A program made the position numbers and the translations under genes. A stretch of 20,247 nucleotides of DNA from RECG01 sp964444805 (GTDB taxonomy: Bacteria > Bacillota_I > Bacilli_A > Acholeplasmatales > Acholeplasmataceae), in the NCBI GenBank assembly GCA_964444805.1, contig CAYUIK010000019.1, positions 1 to 20,247 on the forward strand. The letters run 5' to 3'. Of this stretch, positions 14,702-20,247 are shown piece by piece. Under the pieces are notes generated by a model. It saw only the letters and a list, made by a program, of their open reading frames with translations, made no database searches and was not told the origin of the DNA. Each line of letters starts with the position of its first letter. The stretch's first letter is position 1.

Positions 14702-15227
14702 GATAGATCGTAATGCGTTTATTGCCATACGTCTTTTCCTTATGTTTGTTCAAGGAGAGAAAGTGTTGGTCGAAAACCTGTTTTTTGCGCGATTCAAGCA
14801 CGATCCTGGCATCCATAGCAAGATAGGGAATCAGCCGTTTCAATACGTCTTCATACACACCGAGATCATAGGGCGGGTCGATGAACACGATGTCAAACAT
14901 CTGGTCTTTCGTGCGTCTTTTAAGGAACTGACGGTAGTCGTTTTTTTTAATCGTAACGCGGTCTGAAGCACTGAGAATTGCGACGTTTTCGATGATCGTC
15001 TTGACAGCCATCGGACTCGAATCGACGAGAAAAACGGTGGATGCTCCCCGACTGAGCGCTTCGAGTCCATACGCTCCAGATCCGGCAAAAAGATCTAAAA
15101 CAGCGCCATCGATCGGTCCGAGCATGTTGAAGACGGCTTCACGAACCATATCCGCCGTCTCGCGCGTCTCAAGATGCTTCACACGCTTAATACGCATGCC
15201 GCGATAATGTCCGGATATGATGCGCAA
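14691..15227 (-). CDS. rsmD: 16S rRNA (guanine(966)-N2)-methyltransferase RsmD
   Basis: 178 aa from a TTG at 15227. This is an SAM-dependent methyltransferase acting on 16S rRNA in the assembled small subunit. The N-terminus RIISGHYRGMRIKRV is the family signature. Motif I is DLFAGSGAYGLEALSRGA (45-62), and the catalytic motif DPPYD is at 117-121. The in-frame ATG three codons upstream (15236) sits immediately against the AAAGGA ribosome site; the TTG has a 9-nt spacing and gives the canonical first residues MRIISG, so I prefer it. The gene follows the M42 peptidase homologue by about 30 nt on the same transcript. In many Firmicutes rsmD precedes coaD, but no coaD is present here. Confidence 0.93.
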   Translation of the reverse strand: MRIISGHYRGMRIKRVKHLETRETADMVREAVFNMLGPIDGAVLDLFAGSGAYGLEALSRGASTVFLVDSSPMAVKTIIENVAILSASDRVTIKKNDYRQFLKRRTKDQMFDIVFIDPPYDLGVYEDVLKRLIPYLAMDARIVLESRKKQVFDQHFLSLNKHKEKTYGNKRITIYQKG

Positions 15228-15260
15228 GCGAACCATTCCTTTCTAGAAAAGTGGGTATGA

Positions 15261-16319
15261 TCAGTCAAAAAGAAACTGTTCAAACCGTTTTTGATCGAGC
15301 TCTTCCAGGATTTTCAGCAATAACTCGATCGTATGCTCATAGTCATCGTGGTGAATGATGGACGTGTGCGACTGCAGATGCCTTGTCGGAATCGTGATGG
15401 AAAGCGCGAGCGCACCTTGATGGGCGAGATGCATGTTTCCCGCATCCGTCCGTTCTTTCGGCATAAATGTTTCCTGGTAGGGAATATTGTGTTGTTCGGC
15501 GAGCTCGACCACGAACCTTCTAAACGTCTGATTTGGAATCAATCCGCCATCATAGAGAAGGATTTGTGGGCCTTTTCCGAGTGCTTGTTCACTAGCGTCA
15601 CCATTTGGAACATCAGCAGCGATTCCGGCATCAACGGCGATCGCGATGTCCGGATGAACGAGATAGGACGAGGTCTTCGCGCCGCGAAGACCGACTTCTT
15701 TTTGTACGGTGAACGTCCCGTAAACCGTATTTGTCTCATGGGCTTTTAGGCGTTTGATGACTTCCATGACGACGGCACACCCAATGCGGTTGTCCCAGGC
15801 TTTGCTGAGAAGATATTTGCCGTTCCCAAGGATCGCAAAGACATGGTGGGGAACGACCATTTGACCGGGACGAACTCCAAGTGCTTCTGCTTCTTCTTTG
15901 GAGCTGGCGCCGATGTCTAAATACATCTGCTCGACCGTTATGGCTTGTTTTCTCTGTTCGGCTGGAATCATGTTGATAGGCTTGATGCCGGTTACGGCCG
16001 TAAGCGTTCCCTGATCCGTTATGATGTCCCATACTTGGGCAACCATGACTTGAGAAAACCAGGAACCGAGTGTTTGAAATTTAAGAAATCCTTCTTTCGT
16101 TATGCTCGTGATCATAAGACCGATTTCATCCATATGTCCGGCGATCATGACCTTGGGACCGCGATTTCCTTTTTTGGCGATTACGGACCCGAGAGAATCC
16201 TGCGTGATCTCGGCCTGTCCCTTGAGTTCGCTCTTGATGAAACGAGCGACCTGAACTTCGTTTCCGGGCACCCCAGGTAATGACGTCATCGTTTTCAAAA
16301 AGGAATAGGACGGATTCAT
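15261..16319 (-). CDS. M42-family aminopeptidase homologue (YsdC/FrvX-like) with altered active site
   Basis: 352 aa, close in length and motif order to B. subtilis YsdC and TET-type glutamyl aminopeptidases, which form large di-zinc or di-cobalt complexes that trim peptides. Metal-ligand positions found: His62 (AGHMDEIG), Asp176 (AWDNRIGC), Glu208 and Asp230 (AVDAG). Two key residues differ. The family motif QEEVGLRGA reads QKEVGLRGA, so the catalytic Glu is Lys207. In RYIHSH the metal-binding His is Gln316 (RHLQSH). The DNA reads cleanly at both sites. GGTDSG is also changed, to ERTDAG. It may be inactive or have another function; alternatively it may use a different mechanism. The start has AAGGAG at 7 nt spacing. 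It lies directly downstream of the structured RNA at 16351-16500 and upstream of rsmD. Confidence 0.85.
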   Translation of the reverse strand: MNPSYSFLKTMTSLPGVPGNEVQVARFIKSELKGQAEITQDSLGSVIAKKGNRGPKVMIAGHMDEIGLMITSITKEGFLKFQTLGSWFSQVMVAQVWDIITDQGTLTAVTGIKPINMIPAEQRKQAITVEQMYLDIGASSKEEAEALGVRPGQMVVPHHVFAILGNGKYLLSKAWDNRIGCAVVMEVIKRLKAHETNTVYGTFTVQKEVGLRGAKTSSYLVHPDIAIAVDAGIAADVPNGDASEQALGKGPQILLYDGGLIPNQTFRRFVVELAEQHNIPYQETFMPKERTDAGNMHLAHQGALALSITIPTRHLQSHTSIIHHDDYEHTIELLLKILEELDQKRFEQFLFD

Positions 16320-16350
16320 GATTAAACTCCTTGTTTTTGCCTATGGGCAT

Positions 16351-16500
16351 AATAAAAGCCTAGAAAGCTGTGAGAACGAGATATGTTCAACGGGGGTGTT
16401 ATTTCTTCCATGTTTCGGGATTCCAATCACTTGGCTTTCACACCCACACGGTATCAACACCCGATCTAAAGATTTGGGTTCCACGGCTGCTTTCTAGGTT
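16351..16500 (-). ncRNA. Probable structured RNA, class not recognised (6S-like architecture or regulatory leader)
   Basis: This non-coding stretch has no plausible ORF but a clear fold on the minus strand. The 5' end CCTAGAAAGC (16489-16498) pairs perfectly with GCTTTCTAGG (16359-16368) near the 3' end and is followed by CTTTTATT, a weak U-tract. Inside, GGGTGTT (16456-16462) pairs with AACACCC (16394-16400), CCGTGT (16446-16451) pairs with ACATGG (16408-16413), and a CCAA-GTGA-TTGG hairpin caps the structure (16423-16434). A smaller GAAC/GUUC hairpin can form at 16374-16388. The predicted start of transcription coincides with the base of the closing stem. A closing stem, an internal bubble and a terminal stem recall 6S RNA, but at about 150 nt it is short. 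It could instead be a riboswitch-type leader of the M42 gene 30 nt downstream. I matched it to no riboswitch consensus I know. Confidence 0.6.
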
Positions 16501-16506
16501 ACTTAT

Positions 16507-16535
16507 ACTTTATCACCGTTTCGCGAGAATGTCAA
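16507..16535 (-). promoter_or_regulatory. Promoter of the structured RNA / M42-rsmD transcript
   Basis: Minus strand: perfect -35 TTGACA (16530-16535), a 17-bp spacer and -10 TAAAGT (16507-16512). Initiation is expected at about 16500, two bases before the closing stem of the RNA. Confidence 0.75.
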
Positions 16536-16557
16536 GCAAAGGAAGTCAGGGAACGCC

Positions 16558-18015
16558 CTAGTAATAGACGGTGATCCGGACGAATCGTCCCTCATGGATC
16601 ATCATGCTCAAAAGGACTTCGCGTATCTTTGTTTCGATTACGTAATCGAGATTCGGTGATGGTATGTCGACCCGTACAGCGAACGTGTTTTCCGTCTCGA
16701 TCTGATCGAGACGCAGGATCGGATAGTCCTCTTCGAAATTGTGAAGATCCTCTTCCCGTTCGAAATAGAGGATCATGCTGATTACGATCTTCGTATCGAT
16801 TTCGAGTTCCTTAAGCAATTCCGCGAGGTGTTGGGCGCGTGCAATGATATAGGGCGGACGATGGAAAAACTTGCGCTCATAGATCTCCTTGTTCGGATCT
16901 TTGCGCAGCTCGAGAGGGATGGCAAGCTTAAACATCGATTCGAGGTACGTCTTAAAAAGATGGGCGCGCTTGCCCTTTTTATAGTGAAAATCGGCATGGA
17001 GATAGACGGTTTCTTGGCCAAAAGCATACGCCGTGATGATGAACTTGAAATAGTTCGCATAAATGAGGATCTCATGAAAGTGCTTTTGGAATGTTTCGAG
17101 CGTGACTTTAATCTTGTATTCTCCACACAGTATGAAAGACTCGTTATAGACGAGTGGTTCGAAAAGCGCATTCGCAAAGACTTCTTTTTGCTGGTCGACA
17201 TCATAGTAACGATAGGCATCATAGGCGACGCGTCGATAAAATTTGATGATCTCGACGATCCCTACGATGACACCGAGGATAAAGAGCGTTCCCGCGATAA
17301 CGAACTTGAGCACGCGCTCGAGTTCACTGACGCTGACGACATAGATAAACGCGGGAAACATAGCGATTACGAGCATCCGGTAGGTTGACGTGAAGCCTTT
17401 CTTGAAAGAAAAGAAAGCGAGTATGAAAACCATGATGACGATGTATAGGACAAAGAAATTGCCGAAATTGAAGTTGTCGATCGAGTTGGCGATATTGTTG
17501 ATCTCATGAATAAAAAGGAATACACCGAGCGAAACAAGAAAAATGGTCGTTGTCTGTCGCGCATACAGATACCACGATTTCGTATACAGTTTACGGGCTT
17601 GCGGCAAGTGGAAATAGTTTTTCATCTCATGTCGGTAACTGAAAAATGGCCAGTACGATCCGTATATGCTGATCCGTATCGGAAGAACATCCTCATCTCG
17701 CATTTTCGATTCGAGATACGTCTCGAGACTCGCGAGGGGATTGAGAACGAAAAGGAGCGTGCCAAATAGAATAAAAGGCAGATGATAATCCAGTGGTAGA
17801 AACAAAAGCGTCAAAAACATGACGAGCCCGTATATGAAATAGACGACCAGTTTTGCGACTCCACCGAAGACGTATATGCCAAGGTAGACGAGCAAAATAA
17901 TGGAAAGAATGAGAAAAAAGCGCTGACTTTGTATGTCTGCCAAAACCAGTGCGATCGGTAAAAAGACGAGTATGAACAGTGTGAGCGATCCAGCGACCGC
18001 GATGCGTGTTTTCAT
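16558..18015 (-). CDS. Unrecognised polytopic membrane protein with C-terminal soluble domain
   Basis: 485 aa; family not recognised. About eight hydrophobic segments are visible (residues 6-27, 32-50, 54-73, 78-95, 156-171, 186-204, 213-230 and 237-258), with an amphipathic, aromatic-rich stretch at 112-153 between the two groups of four. Residues 260-485 are soluble and probably cytoplasmic, of mixed alpha/beta character, with Tyr-rich YDAYRYYDVD and later RIAVRVD-like strands near the end (FAVRVDIPSPNLDYVIETKI). No catalytic motif is evident. The start is the ATG at 18015 with GGGGGT upstream, and a TATAAT lies 19 nt upstream within the rplT terminator region. It is transcribed alone, and the promoter of the structured RNA begins just downstream of its stop. 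The 279-aa protein nearby has the same membrane-plus-soluble plan, but I see no sequence similarity. Confidence 0.75.
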   Translation of the reverse strand: MKTRIAVAGSLTLFILVFLPIALVLADIQSQRFFLILSIILLVYLGIYVFGGVAKLVVYFIYGLVMFLTLLFLPLDYHLPFILFGTLLFVLNPLASLETYLESKMRDEDVLPIRISIYGSYWPFFSYRHEMKNYFHLPQARKLYTKSWYLYARQTTTIFLVSLGVFLFIHEINNIANSIDNFNFGNFFVLYIVIMVFILAFFSFKKGFTSTYRMLVIAMFPAFIYVVSVSELERVLKFVIAGTLFILGVIVGIVEIIKFYRRVAYDAYRYYDVDQQKEVFANALFEPLVYNESFILCGEYKIKVTLETFQKHFHEILIYANYFKFIITAYAFGQETVYLHADFHYKKGKRAHLFKTYLESMFKLAIPLELRKDPNKEIYERKFFHRPPYIIARAQHLAELLKELEIDTKIVISMILYFEREEDLHNFEEDYPILRLDQIETENTFAVRVDIPSPNLDYVIETKIREVLLSMMIHEGRFVRITVYY

Positions 18016-18033
18016 GGCCTACCCCCATTCTTT

Positions 18034-18039
18034 ATTATA
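18034..18039 (-). promoter_or_regulatory. -10 box for the 485-aa membrane protein gene
   Basis: A perfect TATAAT on the minus strand, immediately after the U-run of the rplT terminator. Only a weak -35 (TGGCTT) is found at 17-bp spacing. The leader would be about 12 nt. Confidence 0.5.
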
Positions 18040-18040
18040 C

Positions 18041-18069
18041 AAAAAAGGGGCAGCAAAAGCCACACCTTT
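18041..18069 (-). terminator. Intrinsic terminator of infC-rpmI-rplT
   Basis: On the minus strand, AAAGGTGTGGC pairs with GCTGCCCCTTT around TTTT (11 positions, one mismatch and two G-U pairs), followed by further T residues. It begins 12 nt after the rplT stop. Confidence 0.7.
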
Positions 18070-18081
18070 AATCGTTTTTCC

Positions 18082-18618
18082 TTACTTTTGATCCTTGAGC
18101 GCTTCGATCAAATCGGCTTTGACCATGGTCGAATAGTTCGCGATCCCGCGATCTTTCGCCAGTTCCTTGAGATCCTTGACGAGCATACTGTCATAATCCT
18201 CGGCCTTTTCTTGCTTGTCGGCTGCCTTGGTCGCGACTGTATCCGTTTTTTCGGGTAGTGTTCCTTCGAGTGCGTCCTTGGCGAGCTTGCAGTAAGCTTC
18301 GAAATCTTCGGGTTGGTGTACGGCAATATCTGCGAGCATCTTCCGATTGACGGCTACGCTTGCTAGCGACAATCCATGGATGAGCGTCGAGTACTTCATT
18401 CCGTTGAGCTTGGCACCGGCATTGATCCGGCTGATCCACAACTTGCGAAATTCCCTCTTGCGTTGCTTGCGGTCGCGATACGCGTACTTCAAGGAGTGCA
18501 TAACCTGCTCGTGAGCGGTCCTATAAAGTGTTCGTCTAGAGCCGAAATAGCCCTTGGCGAGCTTGAGAATCTTCTTGCGGCGGCGTCTGGTCACCGCTCC
18601 ACCTTTTACTCTTGGCAT
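18082..18618 (-). CDS. rplT: 50S ribosomal protein L20 with C-terminal Rho-N/SAP-like extension
   Basis: 178 aa, about 60 longer than ordinary L20 (near 118). Residues 1-117 are canonical L20, a 23S rRNA-binding early assembly protein that in Firmicutes also represses its own operon: MPRVKGGAVTRRRRKKIL, LAKGYFGSRR, KREFRKLWISRINAGAK, NRKMLADIAV. A charged linker (118-142, rich in Lys, Glu, Ala and Thr) follows. Residues 143-176 resemble a Rho_N/SAP-type helix-extended-helix module (SMLVKDLKELAKDRGIANYS, then KADLIEAL), normally a small nucleic-acid-binding domain. The reading frame is continuous and ends in a normal TAA, so this is not a frameshift artefact. It is the last gene of infC-rpmI-rplT, 17 nt after rpmI with an AAGGAGG site. 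Confidence 0.93.
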   Translation of the reverse strand: MPRVKGGAVTRRRRKKILKLAKGYFGSRRTLYRTAHEQVMHSLKYAYRDRKQRKREFRKLWISRINAGAKLNGMKYSTLIHGLSLASVAVNRKMLADIAVHQPEDFEAYCKLAKDALEGTLPEKTDTVATKAADKQEKAEDYDSMLVKDLKELAKDRGIANYSTMVKADLIEALKDQK

Positions 18619-18635
18619 GCGTCATTCCTCCTTAT

Positions 18636-18836
18636 CTACATGAGGTTCGAAATGAGCCCTTTGATTCGCTTTTTATCGCTATCGGATACGCTCGTTTCGC
18701 CCCTTAATTGTCTGTTTTGTTTCGTTGTTTTTGATGCTGCCAGGTGATTCTTGTATGCGTGTCCACGCATGAGTTTGCCTGTACCGGTGACTTTGATGCG
18801 TTTTTTCAAGCCACTGTGGGTTTTTTGTTTTGGCAT
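18636..18836 (-). CDS. rpmI: 50S ribosomal protein L35
   Basis: 66 aa, standard length. This is a basic large-subunit protein with the family opening PKQKTHSGLKKRIKVTGTGK and the LMRGHAYKNHL motif. It lies between infC and rplT, in the universal order, 15 nt after the infC stop with an AGGA ribosome site. It is likely controlled with its neighbours through the infC leader. Confidence 0.97.
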   Translation of the reverse strand: MPKQKTHSGLKKRIKVTGTGKLMRGHAYKNHLAASKTTKQNRQLRGETSVSDSDKKRIKGLISNLM

Positions 18837-18851
18837 GTGATTTCCTACTTT

Positions 18852-19391
18852 CTAAGTGTTGTTTGCGGGCGCGATGATGGCGACGAGATGTCTGCCGTCC
18901 ATCGTCGGCATCGACTCGACGTTGCCGCTTTCACCGATCTGCTCGATAAAATCGTTCATGACGGTGCGTCCGACGTTAATGTGTGTGATCATGCGACCGA
19001 AAAAGCGAATGGATAGTTTGACCTTGTCACCCTTTTCGAGGAAGCGACGGGCGTGTCTCAATTTCGTTTCGAGGTCGTGTTTGTCGATCGTCGGGCTCAA
19101 GCGAATTTCTTTGAGTTCAACGACGCGTTGATTCTTTTTCATTTCCCGCTCGCGCCGCTGCTGCTCGTAACGATACTTCGAGTAATCCATGAACTTCGCG
19201 ACCATCGGTTTCGATCCAGGTGAGACGACAACGAGGTCGAGTTCAGCCAAGGCAGCGCGATTGAGCGCTTCTCTGCGCGATAGCGTACCGAGTTTATTCC
19301 CGTTTTCATCGATGACGAGAAGGTCGACGTTAGGAATGTTTTCGTTGACGAGTTCTTCCGGTCTTTGCTTGTATTGCTTGTATCTCTTAAT
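18852..19391 (-). CDS. infC: Translation initiation factor IF-3, AUU start codon
   Basis: 180 aa from an ATT at 19391. IF-3 binds the 30S subunit, prevents premature 50S joining and proofreads start codons. The N-terminal domain has LVNENIPNVDLLVIDENGNKLG and MDYSKYRYEQ. A charged helical linker (RREREMKKNQRVVELKEIRL) leads to the C-terminal domain with DLETKLRHARRFLEKGDKVK and the conserved RF-GR motif. The frame is open upstream to an ATG at 19454, but a perfect GGGAGGTGA ribosome site lies exactly 8 nt before the ATT, and the upstream ATG has none. The rare AUU start is the classical basis of IF-3 autoregulation in bacteria: excess IF-3 rejects its own start codon. It is the first gene of infC-rpmI-rplT, with a terminator-containing leader. 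Confidence 0.95.
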   Translation of the reverse strand: MKRYKQYKQRPEELVNENIPNVDLLVIDENGNKLGTLSRREALNRAALAELDLVVVSPGSKPMVAKFMDYSKYRYEQQRREREMKKNQRVVELKEIRLSPTIDKHDLETKLRHARRFLEKGDKVKLSIRFFGRMITHINVGRTVMNDFIEQIGESGNVESMPTMDGRHLVAIIAPANNT

Positions 19392-19541
19392 AAAGTTCAC
19401 CTCCCTATCTTGTGATCTAGGAAAAGAAAAAGTGCGTACTGCAAGAGTACCCACTGAAACGTTCGTTTAAACGTGACTGTTGGCCCATGGATTCGTCCAT
19501 CAGGCGAGAGGATGCTCTTCTTTTCACTAGTATTAAGATGC
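19392..19541 (-). promoter_or_regulatory. infC operon leader, L20-leader-type attenuator
   Basis: A ~150-nt leader between the promoter and the AUU start. It contains a GCCTGATGGA-CGAA-TCCATGGGC hairpin (read in two halves, about 19482-19504) and then an intrinsic terminator (19421-19455) only 30 nt before infC. In B. subtilis and relatives, L20 binds the infC leader, which mimics its 23S site, and promotes termination. The layout here fits that mechanism. The L20-binding fold itself was not verified. Confidence 0.65.
19421..19455 (-). terminator. Attenuator terminator in the infC leader
   Basis: On the minus strand, GTG-G-GTACT (19446-19454) pairs with AGTAC-G-CAC (19432-19440). There is one G-G mismatch and a CTTGC loop, followed by TTTTTCTTTT. 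It lies upstream of the infC ribosome site, so readthrough is required for expression. Confidence 0.8.
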
Positions 19542-19547
19542 TTACTA

Positions 19548-19576
19548 AGTATACCCTTTATTTTGTCAGTTGTCAA
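19548..19576 (-). promoter_or_regulatory. Promoter of infC-rpmI-rplT
   Basis: Minus strand: perfect -35 TTGACA (19571-19576), a 17-bp spacer and -10 TATACT (19548-19553). Initiation is expected near 19541. The stretch from 19577 to 19637, between this promoter and the pyrR stop, shows no clear terminator or gene. Confidence 0.88.
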
Positions 19577-19637
19577 GCGGATGCACTTATTTCTAGAGAA
19601 ACGGTCCCTAGGTTGGTCGTTGACGTTTCGTTTGCTT

Positions 19638-20132
19638 TCACATGATTTTAACGGTAAAGTCTGTCAAGTCGACGAGAATCTTTTCGTGTTGACTCGTGGG
19701 AACGTTTTTCCCAACATAGTCCGCACGAATGGGAAGTTCCCGGTGTCCCCGGTCAACGAGAATCGCGAGTTCGATTTTTTTGGGACGCCCTTTCTCACTG
19801 ATTAAGTCGAGGGCGGCACGCACGCTTCGCCCCGTATAGAGCACGTCGTCGATTAGAATGACGACCTTGTTGCTAAAATCCGCATCTACGTTTGTGTGTG
19901 TCACAGTTTTCTTTTCGTCATCGCGGTAAAAACCGATATCGATCGGCACGAGTGGAACGGTATGGCCGGTGAACTGTTCAACATAGTTTTGCAGGCGATT
20001 TGCAATCGGAAGACCTTTGTTGAGGATTGCGACGAACATCAGGTCTTCGACGTTTTGATTGCGTTCGATGATTTCGTGTGTCATGCGTTTAAGGGTCCGT
20101 AGTATGTGTTCTTTGTTCATGATCTCTTTCAT
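19638..20132 (-). CDS. pyrR: Bifunctional pyr operon RNA-binding attenuator / uracil phosphoribosyltransferase PyrR
   Basis: 164 aa, slightly shorter than B. subtilis PyrR. PyrR senses UMP/UTP and PRPP, binds a hairpin in pyr mRNA leaders and causes termination; it also has weak uracil phosphoribosyltransferase activity. The PRPP-binding motif VILIDDVLYTGRSVRAALDL is intact. ELAILVDRGHRELPIRADYV and GKNVPTSQHEKI, both typical of PyrR, follow. The start is the ATG at 20132, with GGTGAT (anti-16S 3' end) 4 nt upstream; the frame extends to a TTG at 20144. Its own leader is only about 10 nt and carries no PyrR hairpin, so it is probably not self-attenuated. The matching PyrR-binding leader lies on the divergent transcript at 20211-20247. 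Confidence 0.95.
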   Translation of the reverse strand: MKEIMNKEHILRTLKRMTHEIIERNQNVEDLMFVAILNKGLPIANRLQNYVEQFTGHTVPLVPIDIGFYRDDEKKTVTHTNVDADFSNKVVILIDDVLYTGRSVRAALDLISEKGRPKKIELAILVDRGHRELPIRADYVGKNVPTSQHEKILVDLTDFTVKIM

Positions 20133-20149
20133 GGTTATCACCAATATTA

Positions 20150-20155
20150 ATTATA
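20150..20155 (-). promoter_or_regulatory. -10 box of pyrR
   Basis: A perfect TATAAT on the minus strand, about 18 nt upstream of the pyrR ATG. The -35 (CAAGCA at 17-bp spacing) is poor. The short leader leaves room only for the GGTGAT ribosome site. Confidence 0.6.
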
Positions 20156-20175
20156 CACGAAAATGAAAAAAATGC

Positions 20176-20203
20176 TTGCCTATTCGCGTTTTCATGATAT
20201 ACT
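20176..20203 (+). promoter_or_regulatory. Promoter of the divergent pyrimidine operon
   Basis: Plus strand: TTGCCT (20176-20181), a 16-bp spacer and TATACT (20198-20203), with an extended -10 TG at 20195-20196. Transcription should begin near 20211, right at the PyrR-binding RNA. Confidence 0.75.
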
Positions 20204-20210
20204 TACAAAC

Positions 20211-20247
20211 GAGGTCCTTTAAGGTGTGCCAGTGAGCACAACAAGGT
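20211..20247 (+). promoter_or_regulatory. PyrR-binding hairpin in a pyr operon leader (cut by window edge)
   Basis: The RNA has the PyrR anti-antiterminator layout. CCTT (20216-20219) pairs with AAGG (20243-20246). An upper stem TGTGC (20225-20229) pairs with GCACA (20236-20240) around the hexaloop CAGTGA, closed by C-G. The known PyrR-box core CCNGNGAG is matched exactly by CCAGTGAG. The regulated genes (for example a uracil permease or pyr biosynthesis genes) and the terminator/antiterminator lie beyond the right edge. Confidence 0.85.

Noticed and set aside
16351..16500. tRNA, SRP RNA or T-box in the intergenic region
   Set aside because: No cloverleaf or CCA end, no GGAAG/GCAGCC SRP loop, and the GTGGAACC resembling a T-box motif is near the 5' end instead of the 3' end and lacks the full consensus.
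16741..17388. Long plus-strand open frame (215 codons) antisense to the 485-aa membrane protein
   Set aside because: The highly charged repetitive translation and lack of a ribosome site or promoter fit a shadow of the minus-strand hydrophobic gene. The minus frame has membrane segments and a start signal.
19577..19637. Terminator after pyrR
   Set aside because: GAAACG/CGTTTC can pair only across a 22-nt loop and is not followed by a T-run, so it was not annotated.
1..20247. Mycoplasma code (TGA = Trp)
   Set aside because: Tryptophan is encoded by TGG throughout, and several genes (parC, the TGS kinase, the M42 homologue, rsmD) end naturally at TGA.
1..20247. CRISPR arrays, insertion sequences, prophage or integration sites
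   Set aside because: No direct-repeat arrays, transposase or integrase motifs or terminal inverted repeats were seen; the window is tightly packed chromosomal genes.

Overview
The window reads as a compact chromosome segment from a low-complexity Firmicute, most likely a deep-branching Bacilli/Erysipelotrichia or Acholeplasma/Izemoplasma-type relative. The evidence is Firmicute-style topoisomerase IV genes (parE-parC), PlsY, a YneF-family protein, infC-rpmI-rplT with an attenuator-type leader, PyrR with a PyrR-binding RNA, strong Shine-Dalgarno sequences and sigma-A-like promoters. TGA is used as a stop codon and TGG as Trp, so the Mycoplasma TGA=Trp code is not in use. The lineage call is inference from gene content.

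Layout. (1) 1-3641, minus strand: a four-gene operon of thiolase, SDR reductase, KAS III-like enzyme and a LivH-type ABC permease that runs off the left edge. It has a consensus promoter with a palindromic candidate operator just downstream, and a divergent TetR regulator (3943-4551, plus). Together these look like a regulated short-chain acyl-CoA module with substrate import. (2) 4590-12653, minus: an operon of parE, parC, a TGS-domain uridine kinase-like protein, a degenerate Fic-like protein and a compact EF-Ts homologue. It ends in a terminator shared with tetR. (3) 12785-14674: plsY (plus), yneF (minus) and an unrecognised membrane protein (plus), with bidirectional promoters and terminators packed into short gaps. 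(4) 14691-16500, minus: a probable structured RNA with its own promoter, then an M42 peptidase homologue with two altered active-site residues, then rsmD. (5) 16558-18015, minus: an unrecognised polytopic membrane protein. (6) 18082-19541, minus: infC (AUU start), rpmI and rplT behind a leader with an intrinsic terminator; L20 carries an extra C-terminal Rho-N/SAP-like domain. (7) 19638-20247: pyrR (minus), and divergently a promoter followed by a PyrR-binding hairpin of a pyrimidine operon that leaves the window at the right edge.

The most notable signals are: the uncharacterised ~150-nt structured RNA at 16351-16500; the Fic-fold pseudoenzyme candidate in one operon with ParE/ParC and EF-Ts (families whose relatives or partners are targets of active Fic proteins); the M42 homologue lacking its catalytic Glu and one metal-binding His; the KAS III-like enzyme with His in place of the catalytic Asn; and the L20 fusion. 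All functional assignments come from reading motifs by eye; no database search or folding program was run.
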